NCBI GenBank assembly: GCA_014729665.1
Contig: WJJO01000034.1
Location: forward strand, 1 to 5,856
DNA from: Caldifarciminota bacterium
Lineage (GTDB): Bacteria > Hydrothermota > Tepidihabitantia > B3-TA06
Reading direction: 5' to 3'
DNA: 5,856 bases
Made by a program: the position numbers and the translations under genes. Shown piece after piece: positions 1-5,103 of this stretch. The notes beneath the pieces were generated by a model that was not told where the DNA came from, did no database searches, and saw only the letters and a list, made by a program, of their open reading frames with translations. Each line of letters begins with the position of its first letter. Within the stretch, counting starts at the first letter, position 1.

Positions 1-348
1 AGAAGTGGTGAAGAACAGTTGCTTCAAGAAACTTGGGATCGTTCTGTTTTTACAGACTATGGGGGGTTGGAAGGTTTGATTAAAGTGGACATGGTCAATT
101 TTGATTTAACTTTAGAGAAAGCTCGAAGGGATGCTTTTCTTTATGCTTACCTTCAAGTTGGATTAAGTGATATAATGCACATACTACTGGCACATCATCT
201 TGGATGTAAATTCTTCGCAACTTGGGATCAAGATTTTGCACGTGTGAAAGAATATATTGAAGAAAGAACAGGAATTGTTGTTATTTGCAAAGATGTTGAT
301 AGAATGATAAGAGAACTTGTAGAAAAGAAATGCATTGAGAGTGAATGA
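1..348 (+). CDS. PIN-domain protein, C-terminal part (5' end outside window)
   Basis: The reading frame is open from the first base, so this is the C-terminal 115 residues of a longer protein; the TTG at 19 is probably internal. The pattern LSDIMHILLAHHLG (about residues 55-68 of the fragment) followed by KFFATWDQDF (70-79) is the typical C-terminal half of a PIN domain. D57 would be the acidic residue of the D-x-x-H-x-x-x-A helix, and D76/D78 would belong to the last metal-binding motif before the final strand. PIN proteins are Mg/Mn-dependent RNases, common as VapC-type toxins and in other RNA-decay roles. The N-terminal catalytic aspartate cannot be checked because it lies outside the window. 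The stop codon overlaps the start of the SIR2-like gene (ATGA), so the two are almost certainly co-translated. The region is AT-rich (about 37% GC in bases 61-120). Its target RNA and whether it has an antitoxin are unknown. Confidence 0.75.
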   Translation, partial: RSGEEQLLQETWDRSVFTDYGGLEGLIKVDMVNFDLTLEKARRDAFLYAYLQVGLSDIMHILLAHHLGCKFFATWDQDFARVKEYIEERTGIVVICKDVDRMIRELVEKKCIESE

Positions 349-1409
349 TGTCTACTGCAATTTTCTTAGGTGCCGGAGCAGCAAAAGTTGAGGGCGCACC
401 ATTACAAAATGAATTGGTCAAAATGTGTGCACGTTCTTTTCAACAATTAGGACGCTGTCCAAATGTAGCTGGCTATTTGAAGGATTTCTTTGGAATTCAT
501 TGTCTACAAGATGATCTTGAAAAAACGACTTTCCCTACATTTGAAGAAGTAATTGGGTTAATAGATTTGGCTGAATTAAGAGGTGAAACGTTAAGATGGC
601 CACTTGTAGAAGGTTTCAATGCGGATAATTCAATTCACACCCTTAGACTTGTTAGAGATGAGTTGATTTTTATGATGTCTTGGTTCATTGATTATTATAG
701 TCAAGAAGAAGCAAGTGGTTCGTATGAATGCCTTTTAAGCACACTTAACAGCCGAACTCTATTGGATAGAAATAGGGTTATTTTTCTTACTTCAAACTAT
801 GATTTACTTCTAGAGAAAGCTTTATCAAAGGTTTACGCGTCGAAGAAAATAAATTACGGTGTAGATTTTGCACGTGTAGAGGGTGAAAAGCTCTGGAGAC
901 CAACGCTTAACGCAGGATTGAAGTTCTATAAGATTCATGGTTCGTTGGATTGGCTTTATTGTACAACATGTAATAATATTCTTCTCAAGTATGTTCCGAT
1001 CAGTTCTTCTTTGGATTATACCAATAGCCTAATTTGTACTGATTGTTTGTCAATAAGAGAACCTGTTATTGTACCACCAACTTACTATAAAAGTATGTCG
1101 AATGTTTTTCTTGGTTCTGTTTGGAATAACGCAGAAAATGCCTTAAGAAGGGTGACGCGTGTGGTTTTTTGTGGGTACTCGCTTCCGGACGCTGACATGC
1201 ACATAAAATATTTGATGAAAAGAGCCCAAACCAACAGGGCAAGTCCGGTTTTTTCCGTTGTTGTCTTCAATCACTATTCTGGTAAGGACGAACGTGTTGC
1301 TGAAGAAGAGGAAGTTCGTTATAAAAGATTCTTCGGAGATAAGGTTGTTGATTACACAAGGAAGTCATTTGAGGAATTTGTTGCAGACCCTTTACCATAC
1401 TTAACCTAA
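345..1409 (+). CDS. SIR2-like NAD-binding domain protein with zinc-ribbon cysteines
   Basis: This is a complete 354-residue protein. The N-terminus AIFLGAGAAKVEGAPLQ (5-21) is a SIR2-type nucleotide-binding loop (GAGx...GxP). LTSNYDLLLEKAL (148-160) carries the family's N-Y-D motif (N151, D153). KIHGSLDWLYC (196-206) carries the catalytic-type histidine (H198). GYSLPDAD (277-284) is the late SIR2-domain signature typical of bacterial SIR2-like proteins. C206/C209 and C231/C234 form two CxxC pairs that probably bind zinc. No membrane segment or signal peptide is visible. SIR2-like proteins of this kind in bacteria are often NADases or NAD sensors in antiphage systems, whereas classical sirtuins deacylate proteins; the fused-effector architectures (ThsA, DSR, SIR2-pAgo) are absent here. 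The start is ATG 345 or ATG 348; 345 overlaps the PIN stop and suggests reinitiation, since only a weak GAGAG-like ribosome site precedes it. Low GC contrasts with the next gene, consistent with horizontal transfer. Fold assignment is firm; a defence role is inferred. Confidence 0.85.
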   Translation: MMSTAIFLGAGAAKVEGAPLQNELVKMCARSFQQLGRCPNVAGYLKDFFGIHCLQDDLEKTTFPTFEEVIGLIDLAELRGETLRWPLVEGFNADNSIHTLRLVRDELIFMMSWFIDYYSQEEASGSYECLLSTLNSRTLLDRNRVIFLTSNYDLLLEKALSKVYASKKINYGVDFARVEGEKLWRPTLNAGLKFYKIHGSLDWLYCTTCNNILLKYVPISSSLDYTNSLICTDCLSIREPVIVPPTYYKSMSNVFLGSVWNNAENALRRVTRVVFCGYSLPDADMHIKYLMKRAQTNRASPVFSVVVFNHYSGKDERVAEEEEVRYKRFFGDKVVDYTRKSFEEFVADPLPYLT

Positions 1410-1496
1410 TTCCAAAACTAGGAGTTCATATCAATCACCATCCCATACCGTTCATCCCACAGGGGGTAGAGCTTACCGAAGAGGTATTGAAAGAGC

Positions 1497-1502
1497 AGGA
1501 GG
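1497..1502 (+). promoter_or_regulatory. Shine-Dalgarno AGGAGG for ATG 1511
   Basis: A perfect AGGAGG lies 8 bases before ATG 1511. It is the reason for choosing this start over TTG 1487, whose GAGG (1481-1484) is only two bases upstream. The same bases also encode plausible protein in the upstream frame, so the match could be coincidental. Confidence 0.5.
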
Positions 1503-1510
1503 CAAAGTTC

Positions 1511-2245
1511 ATGGAGGTGCTGCACCAAATCCTCACCAAGGCTGCTGAGCACAAGGCGGTGATGCGGGTCATCGGCTCCATTGCCTTCCGCATCCGCTGT
1601 CCCGACTACAAGTACATGCAGTACGCCAACCAGCGCTATCTTACCGACGTGGACTTCGTGTGCTACAAGAAGCAGGCGCTGCGCGTGGCCGACACCTTCG
1701 ACGCCCTGGGCTGGGAGGAGAACATGGGGGTTCTCGCGAAGTTCGGGGACAAGCGCCGCATCTTCTACCACCCTTCCTTGCCCATCCACTCCGATATCTT
1801 CATCGACAAGCTGCGGTTCTGCCACGAGATAGACTTCAAAGGCCGGCTGGAGCTGGACTCACCGACCATCAGCCTGGTCGATTTGCTTTTAGAGAAGCTG
1901 CAGATAGTAGAGATCAACCGCAAGGACCTGGTGGACATGATGGTGCTCCTGTCCCAGTACCCGGTGGGTCAGGGCGTGAGCACCGAGCATGTGGATGGGA
2001 CGTATCTTGCCGAAATCTGTTCAAAGGACTGGGGCTGGTGGCGCACCGCGACTATGAACATCGAGAAGGTACACCAGTTTGCCGGTGAGTATCTGGGGGA
2101 GGAAGACGCTGCCAATGTACGTCAGCGTCTTACCGAGTTGAGGAAGATGATAGATGAGCACAAGAAAAGCCTGGGCTGGAAGCTGAGGTCAAAGATCGGC
2201 GACAAACAAAAATGGTACCGTGAGGTGGAAGAGGTCGAACGTTAA
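1511..2245 (+). CDS. Nucleotidyltransferase-fold family protein (AbiEii/MNT-like)
   Basis: This protein has 244 residues from ATG 1511. It carries the nucleotidyltransferase signature: IGS (21-23), then LTDVDFV with D46 and D48, and a third carboxylate in HSDIFID (D95, possibly D99). The conserved block ISLVDLLLEKLQIVEINRKDLVD follows, a helical segment characteristic of AbiEii-like and other minimal NTases. Such proteins transfer nucleotides to RNA, proteins or small molecules; some are toxins of type IV or MNT/HEPN modules, but no partner antitoxin or HEPN gene is adjacent. The gene is strikingly GC-rich (about 68% in bases 1681-1740) beside the AT-rich SIR2 gene. The frame stays open and coding-like upstream of 1511 (residues such as VELTEEVLKEQEAKF), so the protein may really start earlier: TTG 1487 is possible, and an AGGAG at 1420-1424 stands five bases before an in-frame ATC at 1430. 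The gene ends one base before a strong terminator. The family call is solid, the substrate unknown and the start uncertain. Confidence 0.75.
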   Translation: MEVLHQILTKAAEHKAVMRVIGSIAFRIRCPDYKYMQYANQRYLTDVDFVCYKKQALRVADTFDALGWEENMGVLAKFGDKRRIFYHPSLPIHSDIFIDKLRFCHEIDFKGRLELDSPTISLVDLLLEKLQIVEINRKDLVDMMVLLSQYPVGQGVSTEHVDGTYLAEICSKDWGWWRTATMNIEKVHQFAGEYLGEEDAANVRQRLTELRKMIDEHKKSLGWKLRSKIGDKQKWYREVEEVER

Positions 2246-2246
2246 T

Positions 2247-2268
2247 CTCAGCCTTCGGCTGAGTTTTT
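2247..2268 (+). terminator. Factor-independent terminator of the nucleotidyltransferase gene
   Basis: A 7-bp perfect stem, CTCAGCC (2247-2253) with GGCTGAG (2257-2263), has a TTC loop and is directly followed by TTTTT (2264-2268). It begins one base after the stop codon, so it ends transcription of the upstream gene and separates it from the GNAT-racemase operon. Confidence 0.9.
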
Positions 2269-2269
2269 A

Positions 2270-2290
2270 GAAGTTCCCACAGGGAACTTC
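2270..2290. repeat. Perfect 9-bp inverted repeat (stem-loop)
   Basis: The arms GAAGTTCCC (2270-2278) and GGGAACTTC (2282-2290) are perfect complements around an ACA loop, two bases past the terminator's T run. No T tract follows on either strand, so it is not a second terminator of the usual type. It could protect the 3' end of readthrough RNA, be a protein-binding dyad, or be a copy of a dispersed repeat. It lies 60 bases upstream of the -35 box of the next promoter, which is far for a simple repressor site. Confidence 0.7.
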
Positions 2291-2350
2291 ACCATGATTG
2301 TTATTCTATTGCGATCTTTTTACCGAAGGTACAAAGGAGCATTGAAAAAC

Positions 2351-2378
2351 TTGACATATCGAAACATGAGACTATAAT
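2351..2378 (+). promoter_or_regulatory. Consensus sigma70-type promoter of GNAT-racemase operon
   Basis: TTGACA (2351-2356) and TATAAT (2373-2378) match both consensus hexamers exactly, with a 16-base spacer. Transcription would start near 2385, leaving a leader of about 77 bases before the GNAT start codon. No clear operator dyad overlaps the hexamers. A match this good implies strong transcription unless repressed. Confidence 0.8.
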
Positions 2379-2454
2379 TAACTAACGTAAATTTGCAAGA
2401 TAAGTATCCGTGGTCAAACTGCCTTGGGAGAAATAATCTGCAAACCTAAGAAAA

Positions 2455-2460
2455 GAGGAG
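2455..2460 (+). promoter_or_regulatory. Ribosome binding site GAGGAG, unusually close to start
   Basis: GAGGAG ends one base before ATG 2462, much shorter than the usual 5-9 base spacing. An in-frame TAA at 2447-2449 and the lack of any other start codon leave ATG 2462 as the only upstream start, so the short spacing is real or initiation is inefficient. Confidence 0.55.
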
Positions 2461-2461
2461 T

Positions 2462-2926
2462 ATGCAAGAGAAATATACTATAGTTAGTTCCGAGAAAGAA
2501 TTGAAAGAGCACTACACTAAATCCGAGATAATTGAATTTCTTCACAAAAATCTTGAGCAATTTCGCGACCCTCCCGACGAAATAGAAAAAGCGATAGATT
2601 ACGCCTTCTCGAATGCTGAAGGCAAAGGCGGATTCATTGTCCTCCAGGAGATGAACGATGAACTGGTCGGCGTGGTTGTTATAAATCAAACCGGTATGAA
2701 CGGTTACATACCGGATAATATCCTAGTTTACATCGCGACCGACTCGGGCAAAGCCCCTTTAGGAGCGGGAGCAAAAGTAATGCAGCACGCCATGGACACC
2801 GCGGAAGGCGATATCGCTCTCCATGTGGAGTACCATAACTCGGCCAAGAAGATGTATGAGAAGCTGGGTTTCAAATCCAAGTACGCCGAGATGCGTTACG
2901 TAAAGAACACGGATGATAAGAAATAG
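2462..2926 (+). CDS. GNAT-family N-acetyltransferase
   Basis: This is a 154-residue protein, a normal length for a single GNAT domain. The fold can be followed through GGFIVLQEMNDELVGVVVI (56-74, strands beta2-beta3), then the central strand and acetyl-CoA pyrophosphate loop VYIATDSGKAPLGAGAKVM (89-107, a variant of Q/R-x-x-G-x-G/A). The C-terminal motif HNSAKKMYEKLGF (125-137) is typical of the family, with N126 and Y132 in the usual places. It would transfer acetyl from acetyl-CoA to an amine, in the cytoplasm. The racemase gene starts only three bases after the stop, so both are one transcript from the consensus promoter upstream. This pairing suggests acetylation of an amino acid or of the racemase product, for example to trap or detoxify a D-amino acid; that is inference. 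Small-molecule, antibiotic or protein acetylation cannot be excluded. Confidence 0.9.
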   Translation: MQEKYTIVSSEKELKEHYTKSEIIEFLHKNLEQFRDPPDEIEKAIDYAFSNAEGKGGFIVLQEMNDELVGVVVINQTGMNGYIPDNILVYIATDSGKAPLGAGAKVMQHAMDTAEGDIALHVEYHNSAKKMYEKLGFKSKYAEMRYVKNTDDKK

Positions 2927-2929
2927 ATA

Positions 2930-4033
2930 ATGAGCCGCGTAATAATCGATCCCGAAATAATAAGACACAACTTCAGAACCCTGGATAAGTTGTTTACCAA
3001 ATACGGCATCGCCTGGACCGCGGTGACCAAGGTTGTATGCGGCCATAAGCCGACGCTTAAGCTGCTGGTTGACTTGGGACTTCGATCGTTTGCCGACTCC
3101 AGGCTGGACAATCTCAAAACCCTTCGCAAACTATGCCCCGATGCTGAAACCATGTATATTCGACCAACCAGTCCCAAGTTTGCATCCAACATCGTCAAGT
3201 GGGCCGATATCAGCTTGAATACCGAATTCAAAACCATCAAGGCCCTTTCCGATGCCGCACAAAAGCAGGATAAAAAACACGGTGTAATCATAATGGTGGA
3301 ACTGGGTGAACTGCGGGAAGGGATTATGCCGGACAGGCTCATCGGCTTCTACCGCCAGGTTTTCGAGCTTGAGGGAATCGAGGTCTTAGGTATAGGAACC
3401 AACCTTGCCTGCATGTACGGGGTTCTGCCTACCTACGATAAACTTATGCAGCTTGCACTCTACAAGAGACTGGTCGAATTGACTTTTAACACCAAGCTGC
3501 GCTGGTGTTCGGGGGGCTCAACGGTTACAATACCGAATATCTTAGAAAAGCAGCTTCCGCGTGAGATTAACCATTACCGAGTAGGCGAGGCCTTGTTCCT
3601 GGGCACCGACCTTGTCAACGGCGGATACCTCAAAGGCCTTAAGCCCGACGCCTTCAAGCTGAGTGCCAGTATCGTGGAACTCAAGGAGAAGCCCACCGGT
3701 CCCTTGGGTGAGATGGGCGAAAACGCGTTCGGCGAGGAAGAAGAAGCGCCTGAGTCCGGGGAATGGGGACATGGGGGCGAACGCAAGAAAAGAGCGGTCT
3801 TGAATATCGGCAGGCTGGACGTACCGTTCGAGCACCTGACCCCGTTCGACCAGGACGTCGAGGTGGTGGGCGGTGCATCGGATCTGGTGGTGGCCGATAT
3901 CTCAGAAAGCAGCAAAAAGTACAAACTCGGTGATGAGATACGCTTCAAGCTGGATTATGCCGCCCTTCTGGCGCTCATGCACTCTCGCTACATCGAAGAG
4001 GAGATTGTGACTACCCCAAAAGCCGCAAAGTAA
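2930..4033 (+). CDS. Alanine/ornithine racemase-family PLP enzyme (fold type III)
   Basis: This 367-residue protein has the features of the Orr-like branch of the alanine racemase superfamily. AVTKVVCG (31-38) carries the PLP-binding lysine K34 at the start of the TIM barrel. Conserved blocks follow: FADSRLDNLKTL (54-65), VELGELREGI (123-132), GIGTNLACMYGVLPT (154-168), CSGGST (193-198, phosphate-binding loop) and INHYRVGEALFLG (213-225). The C-terminal beta domain contains AVLNIGRLDV (289-298) and GDEIRFKLDYAALLALM (334-350). Family members interconvert L- and D-ornithine, alanine or related amino acids; the substrate cannot be read from sequence. A hydrophilic acid-rich stretch at about 268-283 (GEEEEAPESGEWG) links the two parts and looks like an exposed loop. 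ATG 2930 follows the GNAT stop by three bases with no good ribosome site, so translation is probably coupled. No ornithine aminomutase genes are present in the window. Family assignment is very secure. Confidence 0.92.
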   Translation: MSRVIIDPEIIRHNFRTLDKLFTKYGIAWTAVTKVVCGHKPTLKLLVDLGLRSFADSRLDNLKTLRKLCPDAETMYIRPTSPKFASNIVKWADISLNTEFKTIKALSDAAQKQDKKHGVIIMVELGELREGIMPDRLIGFYRQVFELEGIEVLGIGTNLACMYGVLPTYDKLMQLALYKRLVELTFNTKLRWCSGGSTVTIPNILEKQLPREINHYRVGEALFLGTDLVNGGYLKGLKPDAFKLSASIVELKEKPTGPLGEMGENAFGEEEEAPESGEWGHGGERKKRAVLNIGRLDVPFEHLTPFDQDVEVVGGASDLVVADISESSKKYKLGDEIRFKLDYAALLALMHSRYIEEEIVTTPKAAK

Positions 4034-4150
4034 TCTTTCCTGTTCCGAAAAAAAAAGTCTATTAACGATATATGCACCGCTAGTGCGGAGTCTGCTTTAA
4101 CCGATTATCGTGTATCACTAAAGGCGTCCTTAACCCGAATCATTGGGTTT

Positions 4151-4348
4151 GGCAGGATATGAACATTTCTTGAATTGCAAGCTACGTAAAACCTTGACAT
4201 AGATAAAAAGATTGCTATACTCGAAGGGAAGGGTGAAGATTGAGTGGTGTGAAAAGACGCCGTTCGGGCAGCAAGGTCCGTGAGGAGACGCAGACGGAGA
4301 AAAAACCCTTAATTGACTGTGTTCCAAGAACTTGCACGGCAGGATATG
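4151..4348 (+). repeat. 11-base direct repeat GGCAGGATATG flanking the promoter
   Basis: Exact copies of GGCAGGATATG occur at 4151-4161 (33 bases before the -35 box) and 4338-4348 (in the leader); only these two short segments are repeated. The second copy lies largely in the loop of the CTTGCA/TGCAAG hairpin. It may be a regulator-binding motif or chance similarity. Confidence 0.4.
4194..4221 (+). promoter_or_regulatory. Sigma70-type promoter of the small-gene unit
   Basis: TTGACA (4194-4199), a 16-base spacer and TATACT (4216-4221) match the consensus at 11 of 12 positions. With a start near 4228, the transcript has a leader of about 160 bases before ATG 4391. Its architecture resembles the promoter at 2351-2378, including the flanking pattern AAAAC(C)TTGACATA. 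Confidence 0.75.
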
Positions 4349-4356
4349 CAAGGTAA
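4240..4356 (+). CDS. Possible 38-codon small ORF in the leader
   Basis: From TTG 4240 an open frame of 38 codons ends at TAA 4354-4356. It starts about 12 bases downstream of the predicted transcription start and follows an AAGGGTGA stretch that could act as a ribosome site. The product would begin MSGVKRRRSGSKVREE, basic at the N-terminus, with two cysteines (27, 32) near the end. No family is recognised. The span also contains RNA pairings: AAGGGT 4229-4234 with ACCCTT 4305-4310, and CTTGCA 4331-4336 with TGCAAG 4347-4352. The region could therefore equally be an untranslated leader or attenuator. Evidence for translation is weak. Confidence 0.25.
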   Translation: MSGVKRRRSGSKVREETQTEKKPLIDCVPRTCTAGYAR

Positions 4357-4380
4357 TCATTGATAACCCCAAAGTTAGTT

Positions 4381-4385
4381 GGAGG
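4381..4385 (+). promoter_or_regulatory. Ribosome binding site GGAGG for ATG 4391
   Basis: GGAGG with a five-base spacer before ATG 4391 decides this start. The upstream in-frame TTG at 4379 overlaps the site itself and is unlikely to be used. Confidence 0.75.
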
Positions 4386-4390
4386 ATACA

Positions 4391-4648
4391 ATGGATACCC
4401 GCAAACCTACCAGCAACGAGATTGTACGTTCATTGATGGCATTAGGATTCAGGGTTACAGGGGTAAGAAAAAGGCAGACGGTTCTGGAAAACGGACGGAG
4501 CAGGGTATCGGTTCCTCTTCGATTGGGATCAAAACGAAGAGAACTTCAACTAAAGAAACAACTGGAAACGTACTTCTATCAGGCATCAGATTTAACCAAT
4601 AACTTACACGTCGAGAAGGTAAAACAGTGGCTGTTTCCGTCCGGTTAA
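4391..4648 (+). CDS. Small HicA/YcfA-like protein, paralogue A (no catalytic His)
   Basis: This 85-residue soluble protein has the pattern helix EIVRSLMALGF (10-20), then strands RVTGVRKRQTVLENG and RVSVPLRLG (38-46), then helix ELQLKKQLETYF. That order resembles HicA/YcfA, a small dsRBD-fold mRNA interferase (..EIIKxLxxxGF..GSHH..xGxxVTVPxH..LxxxLK..). The histidine of the GSHH motif is replaced (RKRQ at 26-29), so classical HicA RNase activity is not expected. A C-terminal extension ends with the helix HVEKVKQWLF (73-82). The gene at 4778-5038 aligns with it almost without gaps over the first 42 residues and again at the final helix, so the two are tandem paralogues. It has its own promoter and a long leader, and no HicB-like antitoxin is adjacent. 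The product is probably nucleic-acid binding, by fold only. The gene is likely real; the family call is tentative. Confidence 0.55.
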   Translation: MDTRKPTSNEIVRSLMALGFRVTGVRKRQTVLENGRSRVSVPLRLGSKRRELQLKKQLETYFYQASDLTNNLHVEKVKQWLFPSG

Positions 4649-4705
4649 TCAATACAGATTTCCGGCATCTACCGGGCTATTGCTTTACGATTTATTTACC
4701 GGTAA

Positions 4706-4735
4706 GTGGTATGACATGACCGAGCCACATACCGC
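4706..4735. repeat. Hairpin-forming inverted repeat between the two paralogues
   Basis: GTGGTATG (4706-4713) pairs with CATACCGC (4728-4735) over 8 bp (one G-T), with a 14-base loop. The perfect palindrome TTACCGGTAA (4696-4705) lies immediately before it. No T run follows, so a standard terminator is unlikely. These dyads may be an operator or an RNA-processing site between the two small genes. No clear separate promoter was found in 4649-4777; TAGAAT at 4749-4754 is a -10-like box without a good -35. Confidence 0.45.
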
Positions 4736-4777
4736 ATTAGATACACGTTAGAATCCTAGTAATGGAGAGTTTTCTAT

Positions 4778-5038
4778 ATGGGGAATAAAAGGCCCATGGG
4801 TAAAAAGATCATTGACGCCCTTGAGAGATTAGGTTTTGAGGTCTCGGCTGAAGATGAGTCCTTCTCGACTTTGGTCAAAGGCGACATGAAGGTGAGCGTG
4901 CCGTTTAACGGTATCCCCGATACAGACGAAAAGGAACTGGCGGCCAGACTCAAATCTATCTTCGATGAGTACAGGAACGTACCTTTGCATAGGAAGATAG
5001 AGCGTATTAAGGATTGGGCGGAGGAGAAGTGTCAATGA
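4778..5038 (+). CDS. Small HicA/YcfA-like protein, paralogue B (no catalytic His)
   Basis: This 86-residue protein starts at ATG 4778, preceded by GGAGAG (4764-4769) at an ideal 8-base spacing. The layout matches its upstream paralogue: IIDALERLGFEV (11-22), TLVKGDMKVSVP (31-42), ELAARLKSIF (53-62) and the terminal helix KIERIKDW (73-80). LGF (18-20), VSVP (39-42) and W80 fall at identical positions in the two proteins. Residues 25-30 (EDESFS) occupy the place of HicA's GSHH, again without histidine. Paralogue A is strongly basic and this one is acidic, so the two may have different roles or may bind each other (inference). It could share the promoter at 4194 with paralogue A, since no terminator is evident between them. 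It converges on the alanine racemase gene, with 65 bases between the stops. Function is unknown; nucleic-acid binding is suggested only by the fold resemblance. Confidence 0.55.
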   Translation: MGNKRPMGKKIIDALERLGFEVSAEDESFSTLVKGDMKVSVPFNGIPDTDEKELAARLKSIFDEYRNVPLHRKIERIKDWAEEKCQ

Positions 5039-5103
5039 TTTCATATGCGAGATAAAGGTAACACATACAGTTTACCAAGCACTAAAGGGATACAATTTTT
5101 CTG

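Larger units (their letters stand above)
4034..4390. other. Intergenic/leader region between racemase and HicA-like gene
   Basis: This stretch of 357 bases has no sizeable gene. It contains a run of nine As at 4048-4056, a short GC hairpin CCGC-TAGT-GCGG (4077-4088) and a 7-bp stem AACCCGA/TTGGGTT (4132-4138/4143-4149, one G-T pair). It also holds a strong promoter (4194-4221), a possible 38-codon ORF (4240-4356) and the direct repeat GGCAGGATATG at 4151-4161 and 4338-4348. No convincing terminator for the racemase operon was found: the hairpins lack T runs. Confidence 0.6.

Noticed and set aside
1418..1825. 135-codon open frame on the - strand opposite the nucleotidyltransferase
   Set aside because: It is a shadow of the GC-rich coding strand, where the sense frame has clear NTase motifs; no family resemblance or ribosome site.
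2294..2377. 27-codon ORF (ATG 2294 to TAA 2375-2377)
   Set aside because: No ribosome site, it runs through both promoter hexamers, and the composition is that of non-coding sequence.
2896..3342. 148-codon - strand open frame opposite the racemase
   Set aside because: Low-complexity Ser/Leu-rich product mirroring a well-recognised racemase coding sequence; not a gene.
4077..4088. CCGC-TAGT-GCGG hairpin as terminator of the racemase operon
   Set aside because: The stem is only 4 bp and no T run follows; the As at 4048-4056 lie upstream of it, so they do not help on the + strand.
4130..4372. 80-codon - strand open frame across the leader region
   Set aside because: It runs antisense through the promoter and leader, has no ribosome site, and its product resembles no family.
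5057..5076. Possible terminator between the convergent genes (GGTAA/TTACC)
   Set aside because: Only a 5-bp AT-containing stem with a 10-base loop; on the - strand it is followed by TTTAT, so it might weakly end alr, but that is too weak to annotate.
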